Shown in pieces: positions 1 to 9,129 of a DNA stretch of 64,000 nucleotides (positions are counted from its first letter, which is position 1; every line of letters begins with the position of its first letter). The notes beneath the pieces are model-generated. The model was not told where the DNA came from. It saw only the letters and a list, made by a program, of their open reading frames with translations, and made no database searches. The stretch is from an uncultured Acidimicrobiaceae bacterium (GTDB lineage Bacteria > Actinomycetota > Acidimicrobiia > Acidimicrobiales > SZUA-35), in NCBI GenBank assembly GCA_947259095.1, contig CAMYLA010000004.1, positions 162,579 through 226,578 of the forward strand, given 5' to 3'. The position numbers and the translations under genes are program-made.

Positions 1-863
1 CCGAGGTTCGCCACATCGATCGGGTCAAGAGCGACTTCGTGGCCAACGTGAGCCATGAGCTGCGGACGCCGGTCGGCGCCATCAGCGTCCTGGCCGAGAC
101 CATCGCCGAGGCCGAGGAACCGGAGGTGATCGCCAGGCTGGCCCACCGCATGCAGCGGGAGGCCAGTCGCCTCGGTGCCACCATCGACGATCTGCTGGCG
201 TTGTCCCGGTTGGAGTCGGGCCCGGTTGTGGAACCGGAGACCATCGACCTGGTCTCGGTCGCAACCATGGCCATCGAGCGGACCACCGAGGCCGCCCAGC
301 AGCGTGGCGTGCTGATCGAGCTGCACAACGACGCCGGGAGGTCGGTCCTGATCGACGGTGATCAGGGCCAGCTGGTGGCGGCGGTGGCCAACCTGATCGA
401 CAATGCGGTCAAGTACTCCGATGCCGGGCAGCTGGTGACCGTCGGCGTCGGCGTCGGTCCCGGCCGAGACGACGCCGGATCCGTCGGCTCTGCTGATGAC
501 CTCCCAGGCGGTGGTCCCGACACCTCCGATCCGGACGATGGCGCTACGGCGGCGGCCGTGGCCGAGCTGGCGGTCGTCGACACCGGGATCGGCATCCCCG
601 AACGGGATCTGGACCGGATCTTCGAGCGGTTCTACAGGGTCGACTCGGCCCGCCGTCGAGACACCGGGGGCATCGGCCTCGGTCTCTCGATCGTCCGACA
701 TGCACTGATCAACCATGGCGCCACGATCCGGGTGTGCTCCACCGAGGGCCAGGGCTCGACCTTCAGCATCCACCTCCCGCTCTCGGCGGCCCAGCAACTC
801 ATCGCCGGCGAGGACACGGTCCGCTATGGTCCGGCCGAGGAGACTGGACCATGGAAGATCTGA
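1..863 (+). CDS. Sensor histidine kinase, SenX3/PhoR type (5' end outside window)
   Basis: The reading frame is open from base 3, so the sensor part lies upstream of the window. What is visible is the kinase core: an H-box (FVANVSHELRTPVG) close to the window edge, an N-box (NLIDNAVKYS), then G1/G2 boxes (DTGIGIPE, GIGLGLSIVRH). The H-box wording matches the SenX3 group, which autophosphorylates on that His and passes phosphate to RegX3 in phosphate-limitation signalling. An acidic, Gly-rich insertion of about 35 residues splits the region between the N and G1 boxes, which is unusual. The stop overlaps the next gene's ATG by 13 nt, so the pair is translationally coupled. The phosphate role is inferred from family resemblance only. 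Confidence 0.9.
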   Translation, partial: EVRHIDRVKSDFVANVSHELRTPVGAISVLAETIAEAEEPEVIARLAHRMQREASRLGATIDDLLALSRLESGPVVEPETIDLVSVATMAIERTTEAAQQRGVLIELHNDAGRSVLIDGDQGQLVAAVANLIDNAVKYSDAGQLVTVGVGVGPGRDDAGSVGSADDLPGGGPDTSDPDDGATAAAVAELAVVDTGIGIPERDLDRIFERFYRVDSARRRDTGGIGLGLSIVRHALINHGATIRVCSTEGQGSTFSIHLPLSAAQQLIAGEDTVRYGPAEETGPWKI

Positions 864-1660
864 CCGTACTGGTGGTTGAGGACGAAGAGGCGTTCATCGA
901 CGCCCTCACCATCGGGCTGCCCCGGGAGGGTTTCAAGATCGAGGTGGCCAGGGACGGCGCCGAGGCTCTCGCCATGTTCGACACCGTGGCCCCCGACCTG
1001 GTGCTGCTCGACATGATGCTGCCCCGGGTGTCCGGCCTCGACGTCTGCCGTGAGCTCCGGACCCGCTCCGACGTCCCGATCATCATGGTGACCGCCAGAT
1101 CGGCCGAGGTCGACACGGTGGTGGCGCTGGAGATCGGCGCCGACGACTATGTGACGAAGCCGTACCGGATCCGGGAGCTGGTGGCCAGGATGCGGGCCGT
1201 GACCCGACGGCTGAACGTCGGTGGGGCCGCCGCCACCGACGGTGGCCATCAGGATCCATCCCACCGAGCGAACCCATCGACCGGACCTCATCCATCGAAG
1301 GCCGCCGGTACCCCGACGACGTCGACGCCCGACCCCACCGACGATGGGGAGACCACGGTCGCCGTCGGCGAGGTCTGGATCGACCCGTCCCGCCACGAGG
1401 TCGGTGTCCGGGGCGCCACCGTCGATCTCCCGCTCAAGGAATTCAGTCTGCTCCACTACCTGATGGCAAATGCCGGGCGGGTTCTGACCAGGGAGATGCT
1501 GATCGACCGGGTCTGGGGCTCGGACTACGTCGGCGACACCAAGACCCTCGACGTCCACATCAAACGACTCCGGTCCAAGATCGAGCCGGACCCGTCTGAG
1601 CCGGTCAATATCGTGACCATTCGGGGCCTCGGGTACAAATACCAGTCCAACGACGGCTGA
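851..1660 (+). CDS. OmpR/PhoB-family response regulator, RegX3-like
   Basis: A 269-aa protein with an N-terminal receiver (acidic pocket VVEDEE, phosphoacceptor Asp in LLDMMLP, conserved Lys in YVTKPY) and a C-terminal winged-helix DNA-binding domain (EFSLLHYLMANAGRVLTREMLI, then the DVHIKRLRSKIE recognition region). Between them lies a disordered linker of about 60 residues rich in Pro, Ser, Thr and Asp, longer than usual in this family. The ATG at 851 lies inside the end of the kinase gene, which fits co-expression with its cognate sensor. Likely role: transcriptional response to phosphate status, inferred from resemblance to RegX3. Confidence 0.9.
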   Translation: MEDLTVLVVEDEEAFIDALTIGLPREGFKIEVARDGAEALAMFDTVAPDLVLLDMMLPRVSGLDVCRELRTRSDVPIIMVTARSAEVDTVVALEIGADDYVTKPYRIRELVARMRAVTRRLNVGGAAATDGGHQDPSHRANPSTGPHPSKAAGTPTTSTPDPTDDGETTVAVGEVWIDPSRHEVGVRGATVDLPLKEFSLLHYLMANAGRVLTREMLIDRVWGSDYVGDTKTLDVHIKRLRSKIEPDPSEPVNIVTIRGLGYKYQSNDG

Positions 1661-1713
1661 TTTCGCGTCGTGGCCGTGTCCGGGGTCACCTTCGAGCCCT
1701 AACATCGGGGGTA

Positions 1714-3480
1714 GTGAACCGCCCGATGCAGCCCGGGACCGGGCCAGGTGCCTTCAGGGCGTCTCGTCGCGACCTCGGGGCGGAGGCGTTCAGCGTCTCC
1801 CCGTTCAACCGGCTGGCCAGAACCCACGCCTTTTCGGTGGCCGGCGACACACTGCTGGCCATCGCCCTGGCGGACTCGCTCTTCTTCGACGTCGACCCCA
1901 ACGATGCCCGCTGGAAGGTGGGCGCCTACCTGTTGCTGACGATCGCCCCGTTCGCCATCGTGGCCCCGTTCCTCGGCCCGGTGATGGACCGCATCAGTGG
2001 CGGGCACCGATACATGATCATCGGCACTGCGCTGGTCAGGGCCATGCTGATGGCGGCCCTGGTGGTCTACGTTCAGGATTGGCCGCTGTTCCCCCTGGCG
2101 TTCGCCATGCTCGTGATGGGCAAGACCTACGCCGTCGCCAAGAGTGCGGTGGTGCCGACCACGGTCGACAGCGAGGACGCACTGGTCAAGTCCAACTCCC
2201 GGCTGTCGATCCTCTCCGCGCTGTCGGGGGCGGCCGCAGGCGTACCCGGCGTGCTGCTACTCCGATTTGGTGGCGCACCGTGGGTGCTGGCCCTCGGCGT
2301 CGTGGCATTCCTGGTGGCGGCGGTGCTGGCTTTTGCCATCCCGGCCACCAGGGTCGCCCCCGAGCGGGCCGAGGAGGCGGAACTGGCCGAGCTGAAGGGG
2401 CCCGGCATCCTGGTGGCCTCCAGCGCCATGGGCTACCTCCGGGGAGCCGTCGGCTTCGTGACGATGTTGCTGGCCTTCGACCTGCGGGGCGGCATCGACC
2501 CCGGCCCGACGAGCGCCGGGGTGGAGATCGGTCACCGGGTCCGCCAGTCGCTCGGTCTCGAGCGCCTCGACCTCACCACGGGCGGCGCGCCGCCGTGGCA
2601 TTTCGGTGTGGCCCTGATCGGCGTGGGTCTCGGGGGCCTGATCGGATCGGCGTCGGTGCCGAAGCTGCGGTCGCGGATCAAGGAGGAGCGGATCCTGGCC
2701 TATGCGCTCCTGGCCCTGACGGCCTTGGCGGTGTTGGCCGCCGTCTCCACCGGGCTGGCCGGGGCGTTCATCATGAGCTTCGCCATCGCCTTGGCGGCCC
2801 AGGGTGGCAAGCAGGCGTTCGATGCCATCGTCCAGCGCGACGCCCCGAGAGCCAACCTCGGTCGCACCTTCAGCCGCTACGAGAGCCGATTCCAGCTGGT
2901 GTGGGTTCTGGGTGCGCTGTTGCCGGTGGTGATCCCCCTGCCGGCCCGGGTCGGCTACTTCCTGGTCGGCGGTTCTGCCGCCTTTGTGGCCGCCACCTAC
3001 TGGTTCGGTCGTACGCCGAATCCAGCCGCCATCGTGTCAGACGGGATCCTCCACGATGGGCTCGATCGGCTGGCAAACGCCGCCCCGACGTCGATCAGCC
3101 GCCGGCTGCCGAGTCGGGCGTCCGGCGGGCGGACGGCCTCCGGCGGGCCCGCACAGGACGTCCCACCACCGAGCCACCGCACCGACGATGAACGCAGGTC
3201 TGGGCCCGTCGGCGACGACAAGCCGACTCGTGATCAGACCACACTGCTGCCGATCAACAAGGTTCCGAACGGCCCGGACCCGACAACGGTGATGCGCGAC
3301 GAGGACATGTTCGGATCCCGGGGCCTGCCCGAACCGATGTTGTTCGATCCCGACGTCACGGTCATCTTTCCCGGCACCCCGGGCCCGCCACCGCCATCGT
3401 CCGGCGATGAGGATGGCGACGACGATCCGATCAAGCGGCCACCGGCCGAGCCGGACTCCTGGCCCAGCCGTCGGCCGTAG
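1714..3480 (+). CDS. MFS-type membrane transporter with long disordered tail
   Basis: A 588-aa protein whose first 430 or so residues contain about 10-12 hydrophobic segments typical of the major facilitator superfamily, including an early loop of the form GPVMDRISGG. The last 150 residues are Pro-, Ser- and Asp-rich, have no hydrophobic segment and are probably a cytoplasmic disordered tail. The GTG at 1714 is used; an ATG at 1726 is an alternative. The 3' end overlaps the convergent MFS gene by 50 bp. The substrate cannot be read from the sequence. Confidence 0.75.
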   Translation: MNRPMQPGTGPGAFRASRRDLGAEAFSVSPFNRLARTHAFSVAGDTLLAIALADSLFFDVDPNDARWKVGAYLLLTIAPFAIVAPFLGPVMDRISGGHRYMIIGTALVRAMLMAALVVYVQDWPLFPLAFAMLVMGKTYAVAKSAVVPTTVDSEDALVKSNSRLSILSALSGAAAGVPGVLLLRFGGAPWVLALGVVAFLVAAVLAFAIPATRVAPERAEEAELAELKGPGILVASSAMGYLRGAVGFVTMLLAFDLRGGIDPGPTSAGVEIGHRVRQSLGLERLDLTTGGAPPWHFGVALIGVGLGGLIGSASVPKLRSRIKEERILAYALLALTALAVLAAVSTGLAGAFIMSFAIALAAQGGKQAFDAIVQRDAPRANLGRTFSRYESRFQLVWVLGALLPVVIPLPARVGYFLVGGSAAFVAATYWFGRTPNPAAIVSDGILHDGLDRLANAAPTSISRRLPSRASGGRTASGGPAQDVPPPSHRTDDERRSGPVGDDKPTRDQTTLLPINKVPNGPDPTTVMRDEDMFGSRGLPEPMLFDPDVTVIFPGTPGPPPPSSGDEDGDDDPIKRPPAEPDSWPSRRP

Positions 3481-4807
3481 CGAGCAGCAACGCCGCTGCG
3501 GCCACTGCGGCGCTGGTCCCGGTGGTCAGCCGGTGGGCGGCGAAGAAGTCCCGTCCCTGGCTGAAGAAGTCGAACAGGGCCGCCGAGGCCGAGACGCCGA
3601 GCACGATGCCCGTGGTCCTGGTCAGCAGCGACAGGCCACCGCCGATGCCCTGTTTGTCGGGTGGTAGCGCCGACATGACCATGGCCATGTTCGGCACCCC
3701 GAACAGGCCGAGGCCGGCGCCGGTGACCGCCATGGCCGCCGCCACCGCCACCACGCCGGTCGATGACGAGCTCGAGGCCAGCCACGTCAGGCCGACGGTC
3801 TCCAGTGTCAGGCCGGCCGCGATGGGCACCCGATTCCCGGAGCGATCGGTCCACCGGCCGGCCAATGGGGCGGCGAGGCCCATGGCGATCGGTGAGGCGG
3901 CAAGCACCAGCCCGCCAACCACCGGCGGATGGCCGAGTTCGGTGACCACCAGGGTCGGAACCAGCAGCCAGGCCACGAACATCGACCCGTTGGCCAACAC
4001 GCTCAACAGGTTGGCGGTGGCGAACCGCCGATCGGCCAGCAGCGCCGGGTTGATGATCGGGGCCGGGTGGTGCCTCGACCGCGCCACGTAGAGCACCCCG
4101 ACCGCCACGGTCACACCGACACAGCTCCACAGCGCCGGCGACGCAGGCCCGAAACGGCGACCGGAGTTGAGGGCCAGCAGGACGGTGGTCAGCCCGAGGG
4201 TCACCAGGGCTGCCCCGGCCACATCGGCGCCGCGCCTGGCCGATTGGGGGGCCGGGTCGATCGACCGGGCCAGCGCCAGCAGAAGCAGGCACAGCGGAAT
4301 CCGGAACCAGAACACCGCCGGCCATCCCCAGAGCACCACCAGTGACCCGCCGACCAGTGGCCCGACGGCCGCGCCGACGCCCGTTGCGGCCTGAAAAACC
4401 CCGACGCCCCGGCCCCTCGCACCTTCCCCGACCGCCAGGGCGGCCATGGCCGGGGCGGCGGCCATCACCAGCGCGGTGGCGACCCCCTGCCCGACCCTGG
4501 CGGCAAGAAACCAGCCGAAGCTGGTTGCCAGGGCGCAGGCCGCCAGCGCCACCACCGACGCCGCGGCCCCGATGCGCAGCACGGTCCGGTGGCCGATCGT
4601 GTCTCCCAACTGCCCGGCGGCCAGAAGGAGGCCGCCGTAGGAGAGCACATAGCTGACCACGACCCACTGGAGGTCCTCGATGGTGATGCCAAGCCCATCG
4701 ACCAGATCGGGGAAGGCGACGTTGAGGGCGGTGTCGAGCGAACCGAACCCTCCGGCCGCAGCGGCCAGCAGCAACCGCCGATCGAACCGGCCCGGACCAT
4801 CGGTCAC
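3431..4807 (-). CDS. MFS transporter, DHA2 (EmrB/QacA-like) family
   Basis: A 458-aa integral membrane protein beginning with an MFS signature (LDTALNVAFPDLVDGLGI, then LQWVVVSYVLSYGGLLLAAGQLGD), characteristic of drug:H+ antiporters of the DHA2 group, which mostly have 14 helices. A loop of the form LGDTIGHRTVLRIG follows the second helix, as in motif A. It probably exports hydrophobic compounds by proton antiport; the substrate is unknown. It converges with, and overlaps by 50 bp, the preceding MFS gene. Confidence 0.8.
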   Translation of the reverse strand: MTDGPGRFDRRLLLAAAAGGFGSLDTALNVAFPDLVDGLGITIEDLQWVVVSYVLSYGGLLLAAGQLGDTIGHRTVLRIGAAASVVALAACALATSFGWFLAARVGQGVATALVMAAAPAMAALAVGEGARGRGVGVFQAATGVGAAVGPLVGGSLVVLWGWPAVFWFRIPLCLLLLALARSIDPAPQSARRGADVAGAALVTLGLTTVLLALNSGRRFGPASPALWSCVGVTVAVGVLYVARSRHHPAPIINPALLADRRFATANLLSVLANGSMFVAWLLVPTLVVTELGHPPVVGGLVLAASPIAMGLAAPLAGRWTDRSGNRVPIAAGLTLETVGLTWLASSSSSTGVVAVAAAMAVTGAGLGLFGVPNMAMVMSALPPDKQGIGGGLSLLTRTTGIVLGVSASAALFDFFSQGRDFFAAHRLTTGTSAAVAAAALLLATADGWARSPARPVAA

Positions 4808-4849
4808 GGGCTCGGTCGCAGTCCGGCCGCCTCGGCGGGGATCGGGAAC

Positions 4850-6103
4850 CTACAGATCGTCGAGGCCGGACAGGTCGTCCGGCACCTCGAGGCCCGCACC
4901 GCCGGCGTCGGGATCACTGTCGAGGCCGATCCTGGCCAGCCACAGTCCGGGAGCATCGACCTCGGCCGCCGTCGGCATGTCGAGCTCGTCGCCCCACAGC
5001 CGGGCCAGACCGTCCGCGCCGGCCCGCTCGACTATCCCGGCCACAAAATCATCGCCCCTGGTCAGCGTGGCCTGGTCGATCTCGAGCCCGAGCAGGCGCT
5101 CCATGAACCGGTCCGCCGGTGCAACGTCGACCCAGCGCTGCCGGAACCGCTCCCGGATCGTCTCGTGACTGAGCACCAGGCCCCGGCTGAGCTCGGTCAC
5201 CGTATGATCGACGAACCCCAACACCGCCGCGACCAGGGCATCGAGCTGGGGTACCAGCAGATCGTGGGCCGGGGAGCGGAGCAGGGAGAAGATCACGTCG
5301 GGATCGCTGAGGGTGTTCGACAGCTCCTGGATCTGGTTCAGGTCGGTGATCGACCCGAACCGTTCGTTGATCAGGTCGCTGTTTGGCCGGAATGCCGAGG
5401 CGAAGTCGAGCAGCAGGCTTTCGAGGCGGGACTTGACGTGGGGAATCGAGAGCACCGCATGGGCCGTCAACTCGTGGATCAACACCCACAGCCGGAGCTC
5501 GTCGGCCGGTACGTCCCACGCCGCAGCCGAGGCGTCGATCGTGGTGGGGATGACCAGCACCTCGTCGGACGGTCGAGGGATCGGCAGGTCGTACTGGCCG
5601 AGAGCCCGCTGACCGAGGTGACCCAGCATCGATCCGGCGCTCGTCGACACCAGCATCGGCCCCAGGGCGGTGAACATCTGGCCCATCATCTGGGCGGTGA
5701 GGTTGGCGATGTCGACCTCGGCCGGATCGTCCTCGGCCGGCATCAGCGACTGTGATTCGGCGGCCAGGCCGGCCGAGAGGGCCTCGCCGAAGCGTTCGAA
5801 GAACGGCCGGTAGGCGTCGAGGCTGTGGCGGGTCCAGACCGATCTGGTGACCGGTGCCACCTTGGTGCCGGGAGGCAGGGCGAGGCCGGCCGCCTGGTTC
5901 ACGTGCAGTTCGGCCACCCGGGCCAACTCCTCGATCTTGATCCGGTCCATCGGGTCGAGGTTGGGCTCGGCGCCGCCGCCCGAGGCGATCGACGTTGCCA
6001 TCTCGGCCGCCGCCTTCCACGGGTCGGCCCCACTCAGCCCGCCCAGCAGGCTGTTGAGATCAAAAAACGGAAACTCCCCACCGGGTGGATTGCTACTGCT
6101 CAC
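4850..6103 (-). CDS. Zincin-like protein of the DUF2342 / putative hydrolase family
   Basis: A 417-aa protein resembling the actinobacterial DUF2342 family (annotated in other genomes as zinc-dependent metalloprotease or F420-biosynthesis-associated protein). Features seen are the N-terminal block WKAAAEMATSIA, the RSVWTRHSLDAYRPF segment and a central helix with HELTAH. The latter resembles a metalloprotease HExxH motif but has one extra residue, so zinc peptidase activity is not assured. No signal peptide is visible. The ATG at 6103 lies only 17 bp from the divergent start at 6121, so the two genes share a very compact promoter region. Confidence 0.7.
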   Translation of the reverse strand: MSSSNPPGGEFPFFDLNSLLGGLSGADPWKAAAEMATSIASGGGAEPNLDPMDRIKIEELARVAELHVNQAAGLALPPGTKVAPVTRSVWTRHSLDAYRPFFERFGEALSAGLAAESQSLMPAEDDPAEVDIANLTAQMMGQMFTALGPMLVSTSAGSMLGHLGQRALGQYDLPIPRPSDEVLVIPTTIDASAAAWDVPADELRLWVLIHELTAHAVLSIPHVKSRLESLLLDFASAFRPNSDLINERFGSITDLNQIQELSNTLSDPDVIFSLLRSPAHDLLVPQLDALVAAVLGFVDHTVTELSRGLVLSHETIRERFRQRWVDVAPADRFMERLLGLEIDQATLTRGDDFVAGIVERAGADGLARLWGDELDMPTAAEVDAPGLWLARIGLDSDPDAGGAGLEVPDDLSGLDDL

Positions 6104-6120
6104 AAGGGCATCGTAGAGCA
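6104..6120. promoter_or_regulatory. Minimal divergent intergenic spacer
   Basis: Only 17 bp separate the ATG at 6103 (minus) from the GTG at 6121 (plus). No Shine-Dalgarno can fit for both, so at least one transcript is probably leaderless or the promoters lie inside the opposing coding regions. This is inferred from spacing alone; no -10/-35 is claimed. Confidence 0.3.
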
Positions 6121-7143
6121 GTGGTATCGATTGTGGTCACCGGCGCCTCAGGAGCTGTCGGCAAAAGGGTCATCTCGCTGCTGGTCGAGCAAGCCGAAAC
6201 CGACCGCATCGTCGCCATCGATCGGCGTCGGCCGGCCTTGGAACGGGAGGGGGTGGAGAGCCATCAACTGGACCTGATGACCGACGATCTGGAGCCCGCC
6301 ATGGAAGGCTGCGATTCGGTGATCCACTTGGCCGAGGACCACTCTCGCCGGTCGGATGCCGCAGCGGCGGTTGCCACCCTCGACCGGGTTCTGACCGCAG
6401 CCGACAACGTGGGCTGTCGCCACCTCGTCCTGCTGTCGTCGGCCCTGGTCTACGGTGCCTATCCCGACAATCCGGTCCCGCTGACCGAGACCCACCCCAT
6501 CCGACCGATTCCGGCCCTGGCCCACGCCACGATCAAGGCCGGGTTGGAGGCCAGGGCCGAGGCCTGGCGGGCCGAGTCTGGGGCCAAGGTGGCGGTGCTG
6601 CGGCCGGCCGCCGCGCTGTCGGACGGGGATTCGAGCTGGATTGGCGCCGCGCTGCGGGCCGCCACTGCGGTCCGGTCCGAGCAGGTCGATCCGCCGGTCC
6701 AGTTCCTCCACCACGATGACCTGGCCTCGGCCTTGGTGCTGGCCGCCCGGCGACAACTCGACTCGGTGTACAACGTCGCCCCCGACGGATGGATCGGGGC
6801 CGAGCTGTTCCGGGCCCTGCGAGGCGAGGCCGCCGTCCGGCTGCCGGAGCGACTGTCGGAGTGGCGTCTGCGGGCGGCCAAGAGCCTGGCTGATCGCAAC
6901 CTGCTCGACGGCCTCGAACCGTACGTGAGCTGGCCCTGGGTGGTGTCCAATGACAGGCTCCGAGCTGTCGGCTGGAAGCCGGCGTATTCGAACGAGGCGG
7001 CGTTCGTGGCCGGCACCCCGGCGCCACTGCTGTCGTCGATCAATCCCCAGCGCCGCCAGGAACTGGCCTTGGGCGTGGCCGGGACGGTCGGGGCGGTGGC
7101 GGTTGGCGGGGCGCTGTGGGTGTTGCGACGGACCCTGCGCTGA
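6121..7143 (+). CDS. NAD-dependent epimerase/dehydratase-like SDR protein
   Basis: A 340-aa extended short-chain dehydrogenase/reductase. The N-terminus VVTGASGAVGKRV is a Rossmann TGxxGxxG nucleotide-binding motif, followed by VIHLAE and LLSSALVYGAYPDNP, the usual Ser...YxxxK zone, although the Tyr-x-x-x-Lys is not clearly present. The C-terminus has one hydrophobic segment (ALGVAGTVGAVAVGGALWVL), so the protein may be anchored in the membrane. The GTG at 6121 is preferred because the glycine motif starts a few codons later; an in-frame ATG at 6085 would add 12 atypical residues inside the divergent gene. Confidence 0.75.
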   Translation: MVSIVVTGASGAVGKRVISLLVEQAETDRIVAIDRRRPALEREGVESHQLDLMTDDLEPAMEGCDSVIHLAEDHSRRSDAAAAVATLDRVLTAADNVGCRHLVLLSSALVYGAYPDNPVPLTETHPIRPIPALAHATIKAGLEARAEAWRAESGAKVAVLRPAAALSDGDSSWIGAALRAATAVRSEQVDPPVQFLHHDDLASALVLAARRQLDSVYNVAPDGWIGAELFRALRGEAAVRLPERLSEWRLRAAKSLADRNLLDGLEPYVSWPWVVSNDRLRAVGWKPAYSNEAAFVAGTPAPLLSSINPQRRQELALGVAGTVGAVAVGGALWVLRRTLR

Positions 7144-7173
7144 GCCGCCGATGGCCCCGGCCCCATCACGGGC

Positions 7174-9033
7174 TCAGCCGGGCTCGGCGACCACCTCGAC
7201 CTCAACCTGCTGGCGGCCTTGACCGGGGCGCCGGAACGACAGCCGAAGCTCCCCACCAACGCCGGCCTCCCTCACCAGATAGGTCAGGTGGTCGGTGCCC
7301 TGCAGCCGCTCACCGTCGACGGCGATCAGGTGGTCACCGCGCTGGAGCTTGTCGATGGCCGGGCTGTTCTCGTCCACCGATTCCACCCGGAGGCCGATGG
7401 TCATTGCCCGTACCTCGATGCCGAGCCAGGCCCGGCTCCCGGTTCCCCAGGTCGTCAGGGCATTGGCGATCGCGCTGACCCGTTCAATGGGCAGCGCCGC
7501 CACCAGGGGGTTGCTGCTCCCCAGGATCAGGCCGATCATCCGACCGGTTTCGTCGCGGAGGGGGCCACCCGCCATCCCGTCCGACCGTTGGATCCCGGTC
7601 AGGATCGGCTCGTAGACGATGTGGTCGGCCAGGGTGGTGGCCGGGAGGGCGGTGGAGATCACCACGCCGGCCCTGGCGTGCTGGCTGCCCCGGATCCCGT
7701 CGGGGTCGCCGGTCTCATGGTCCGGTTGATGGCCCGGTGCCGGGGTTTTCTGGACCGACGGTTCATCGGGGGCGGGAGGAACGACGTCGGCCGATTCCGG
7801 TTCGGTCGGGCCGTTGCCGCATCCGGGGTCGGTACCGGCCCCGGCCGGGCCCGCTGCCTGTGGGCTGGAGGCGTCCGGCGCCTCGGGGGCGGAGGCACCG
7901 GGTTCAACCTCGGTTCCGGATCTCTCTCCGGCGGCCGTGCCGTCGCCGGCCCGGGTGCTGCCAGGGCCTGCCGCCTGCCCGTTCGACTCGGTCCCGGTGT
8001 CGGCCTCGGCCGATCGGTCGGTTGGCGCCGACCGATCCCCGTCGCCGCTGCTCCTGGCCTCGGCGTCGCCGCTGTCACCGGCGGCACCGTCGGCGTCCGG
8101 TCCGGTCGCCTCTTCGTTGTCGTCCGGAGCGGTTCGAAGTGCGGCCGTCCGGACCACCTCGGAGTCGCAGTAGCCGACGTAGGCGTCCGTGCCGTTCTCC
8201 ACCGGCTCCTCGGCGGCGGAGACCGGTGGCAGGTCGAGTTCCATGGCGTCGTTGTACAACCCCACCACGGCGACGTCGCTGGCCATGTCGGCCTGCTCGA
8301 CGTTGGCTCGGAACCAGCGGCCGGCGATCCTGAGGAACACCGTGCTGTGGCCCTTCAGGGCGCTGGCGCTGGTGATCAGACGCTGATCGATCACCACCAG
8401 CGACGCCAGCCGTTCGCTGCCGAGATTGGCCCGGGTGAAGATGGCGGGACCCACCGGCTCGGTGGGGGCGGGGACCTGCCGTGTCGATGGATCTTCGGCC
8501 TCGGAGCCGATCGTCGGCTCGGGGCCGTCGGTGGTCGGGGTGGAGCTCTCACCACCACCGTCCCCCTCGTCGCCGGTGCCATCGTCGCTCGTTTCCGGAG
8601 ACGAAGGTGGACCGCTCTCGATGCCGGTCGACGCCGAGTCATCCTCGCCGTCTGGGGAGTGCCAGGCCGAGCCGTCGAGGTCCGTCCCGCTGGTCGCGCC
8701 GGCCGACGGTGCGGTCGAACCGACGGCATCGGGGCGGCCGACCGCGGCGCCGGCGTCGACCTCTTCGCTACCGGCGTTGCCAACCAGGTAGAGACCGAGC
8801 ACCCCGAAGGCGGCGACGGCGATCGAGCTCCCGACGACGGTGATGGGCCACATGATCGAAGAGGTGCCGCCCAGACGGCGCCGAGGCCAACCGGCGAGAT
8901 CGGCCCCCAGAGGCTGAGCCGCGGCCATGGCGTTCTCCGCCGCCAGCTCGGAAGGGTGACGCCAATGCCGAGCGGATGGGTCGGGCACGGGTCCCGGATC
9001 CGGGTCTTCGTCCCCATCGTCGTCTGGCCACAC
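7174..9033 (-). CDS. HtrA-like membrane protein with degenerate trypsin domain and PDZ domain
   Basis: A 619-aa protein with a cytoplasmic N-terminus rich in Asp and Pro, one transmembrane helix near residues 60-85 and a long Ser/Gly/Asp-rich extracytoplasmic linker. A trypsin-like domain is split by a second disordered insertion of roughly 150 residues, and a C-terminal PDZ domain (AWLGIEVRAMTIGLRVESV onward) follows. The fold is recognisable, but the active site is not. Where HtrA proteases have GNSGGP this protein has GMAGGP (Ala488 in place of the catalytic Ser), and the catalytic His position reads LITSASAL (Ser224). The Asp region SDVAVVGL remains. It is therefore likely a pseudo-protease that binds rather than cleaves at the cell surface. 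Confidence 0.75.
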   Translation of the reverse strand: MWPDDDGDEDPDPGPVPDPSARHWRHPSELAAENAMAAAQPLGADLAGWPRRRLGGTSSIMWPITVVGSSIAVAAFGVLGLYLVGNAGSEEVDAGAAVGRPDAVGSTAPSAGATSGTDLDGSAWHSPDGEDDSASTGIESGPPSSPETSDDGTGDEGDGGGESSTPTTDGPEPTIGSEAEDPSTRQVPAPTEPVGPAIFTRANLGSERLASLVVIDQRLITSASALKGHSTVFLRIAGRWFRANVEQADMASDVAVVGLYNDAMELDLPPVSAAEEPVENGTDAYVGYCDSEVVRTAALRTAPDDNEEATGPDADGAAGDSGDAEARSSGDGDRSAPTDRSAEADTGTESNGQAAGPGSTRAGDGTAAGERSGTEVEPGASAPEAPDASSPQAAGPAGAGTDPGCGNGPTEPESADVVPPAPDEPSVQKTPAPGHQPDHETGDPDGIRGSQHARAGVVISTALPATTLADHIVYEPILTGIQRSDGMAGGPLRDETGRMIGLILGSSNPLVAALPIERVSAIANALTTWGTGSRAWLGIEVRAMTIGLRVESVDENSPAIDKLQRGDHLIAVDGERLQGTDHLTYLVREAGVGGELRLSFRRPGQGRQQVEVEVVAEPG

Positions 9034-9129
9034 GCCGTAAGATTACAAGCTGTTCAGTCCTGGTTGTTCGCGCCACCGGCGGGAGCAGACTTTTCCCCAT
9101 CGGCTCCCCCCGCCCCCTACGATGATCGA

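Noticed and set aside
7219..9129. Long plus-strand open frame upstream of moaE
   Set aside because: It is the Gly/Arg/Val-rich antisense shadow of the PDZ protein on the other strand; coding similarity begins only at 9130.
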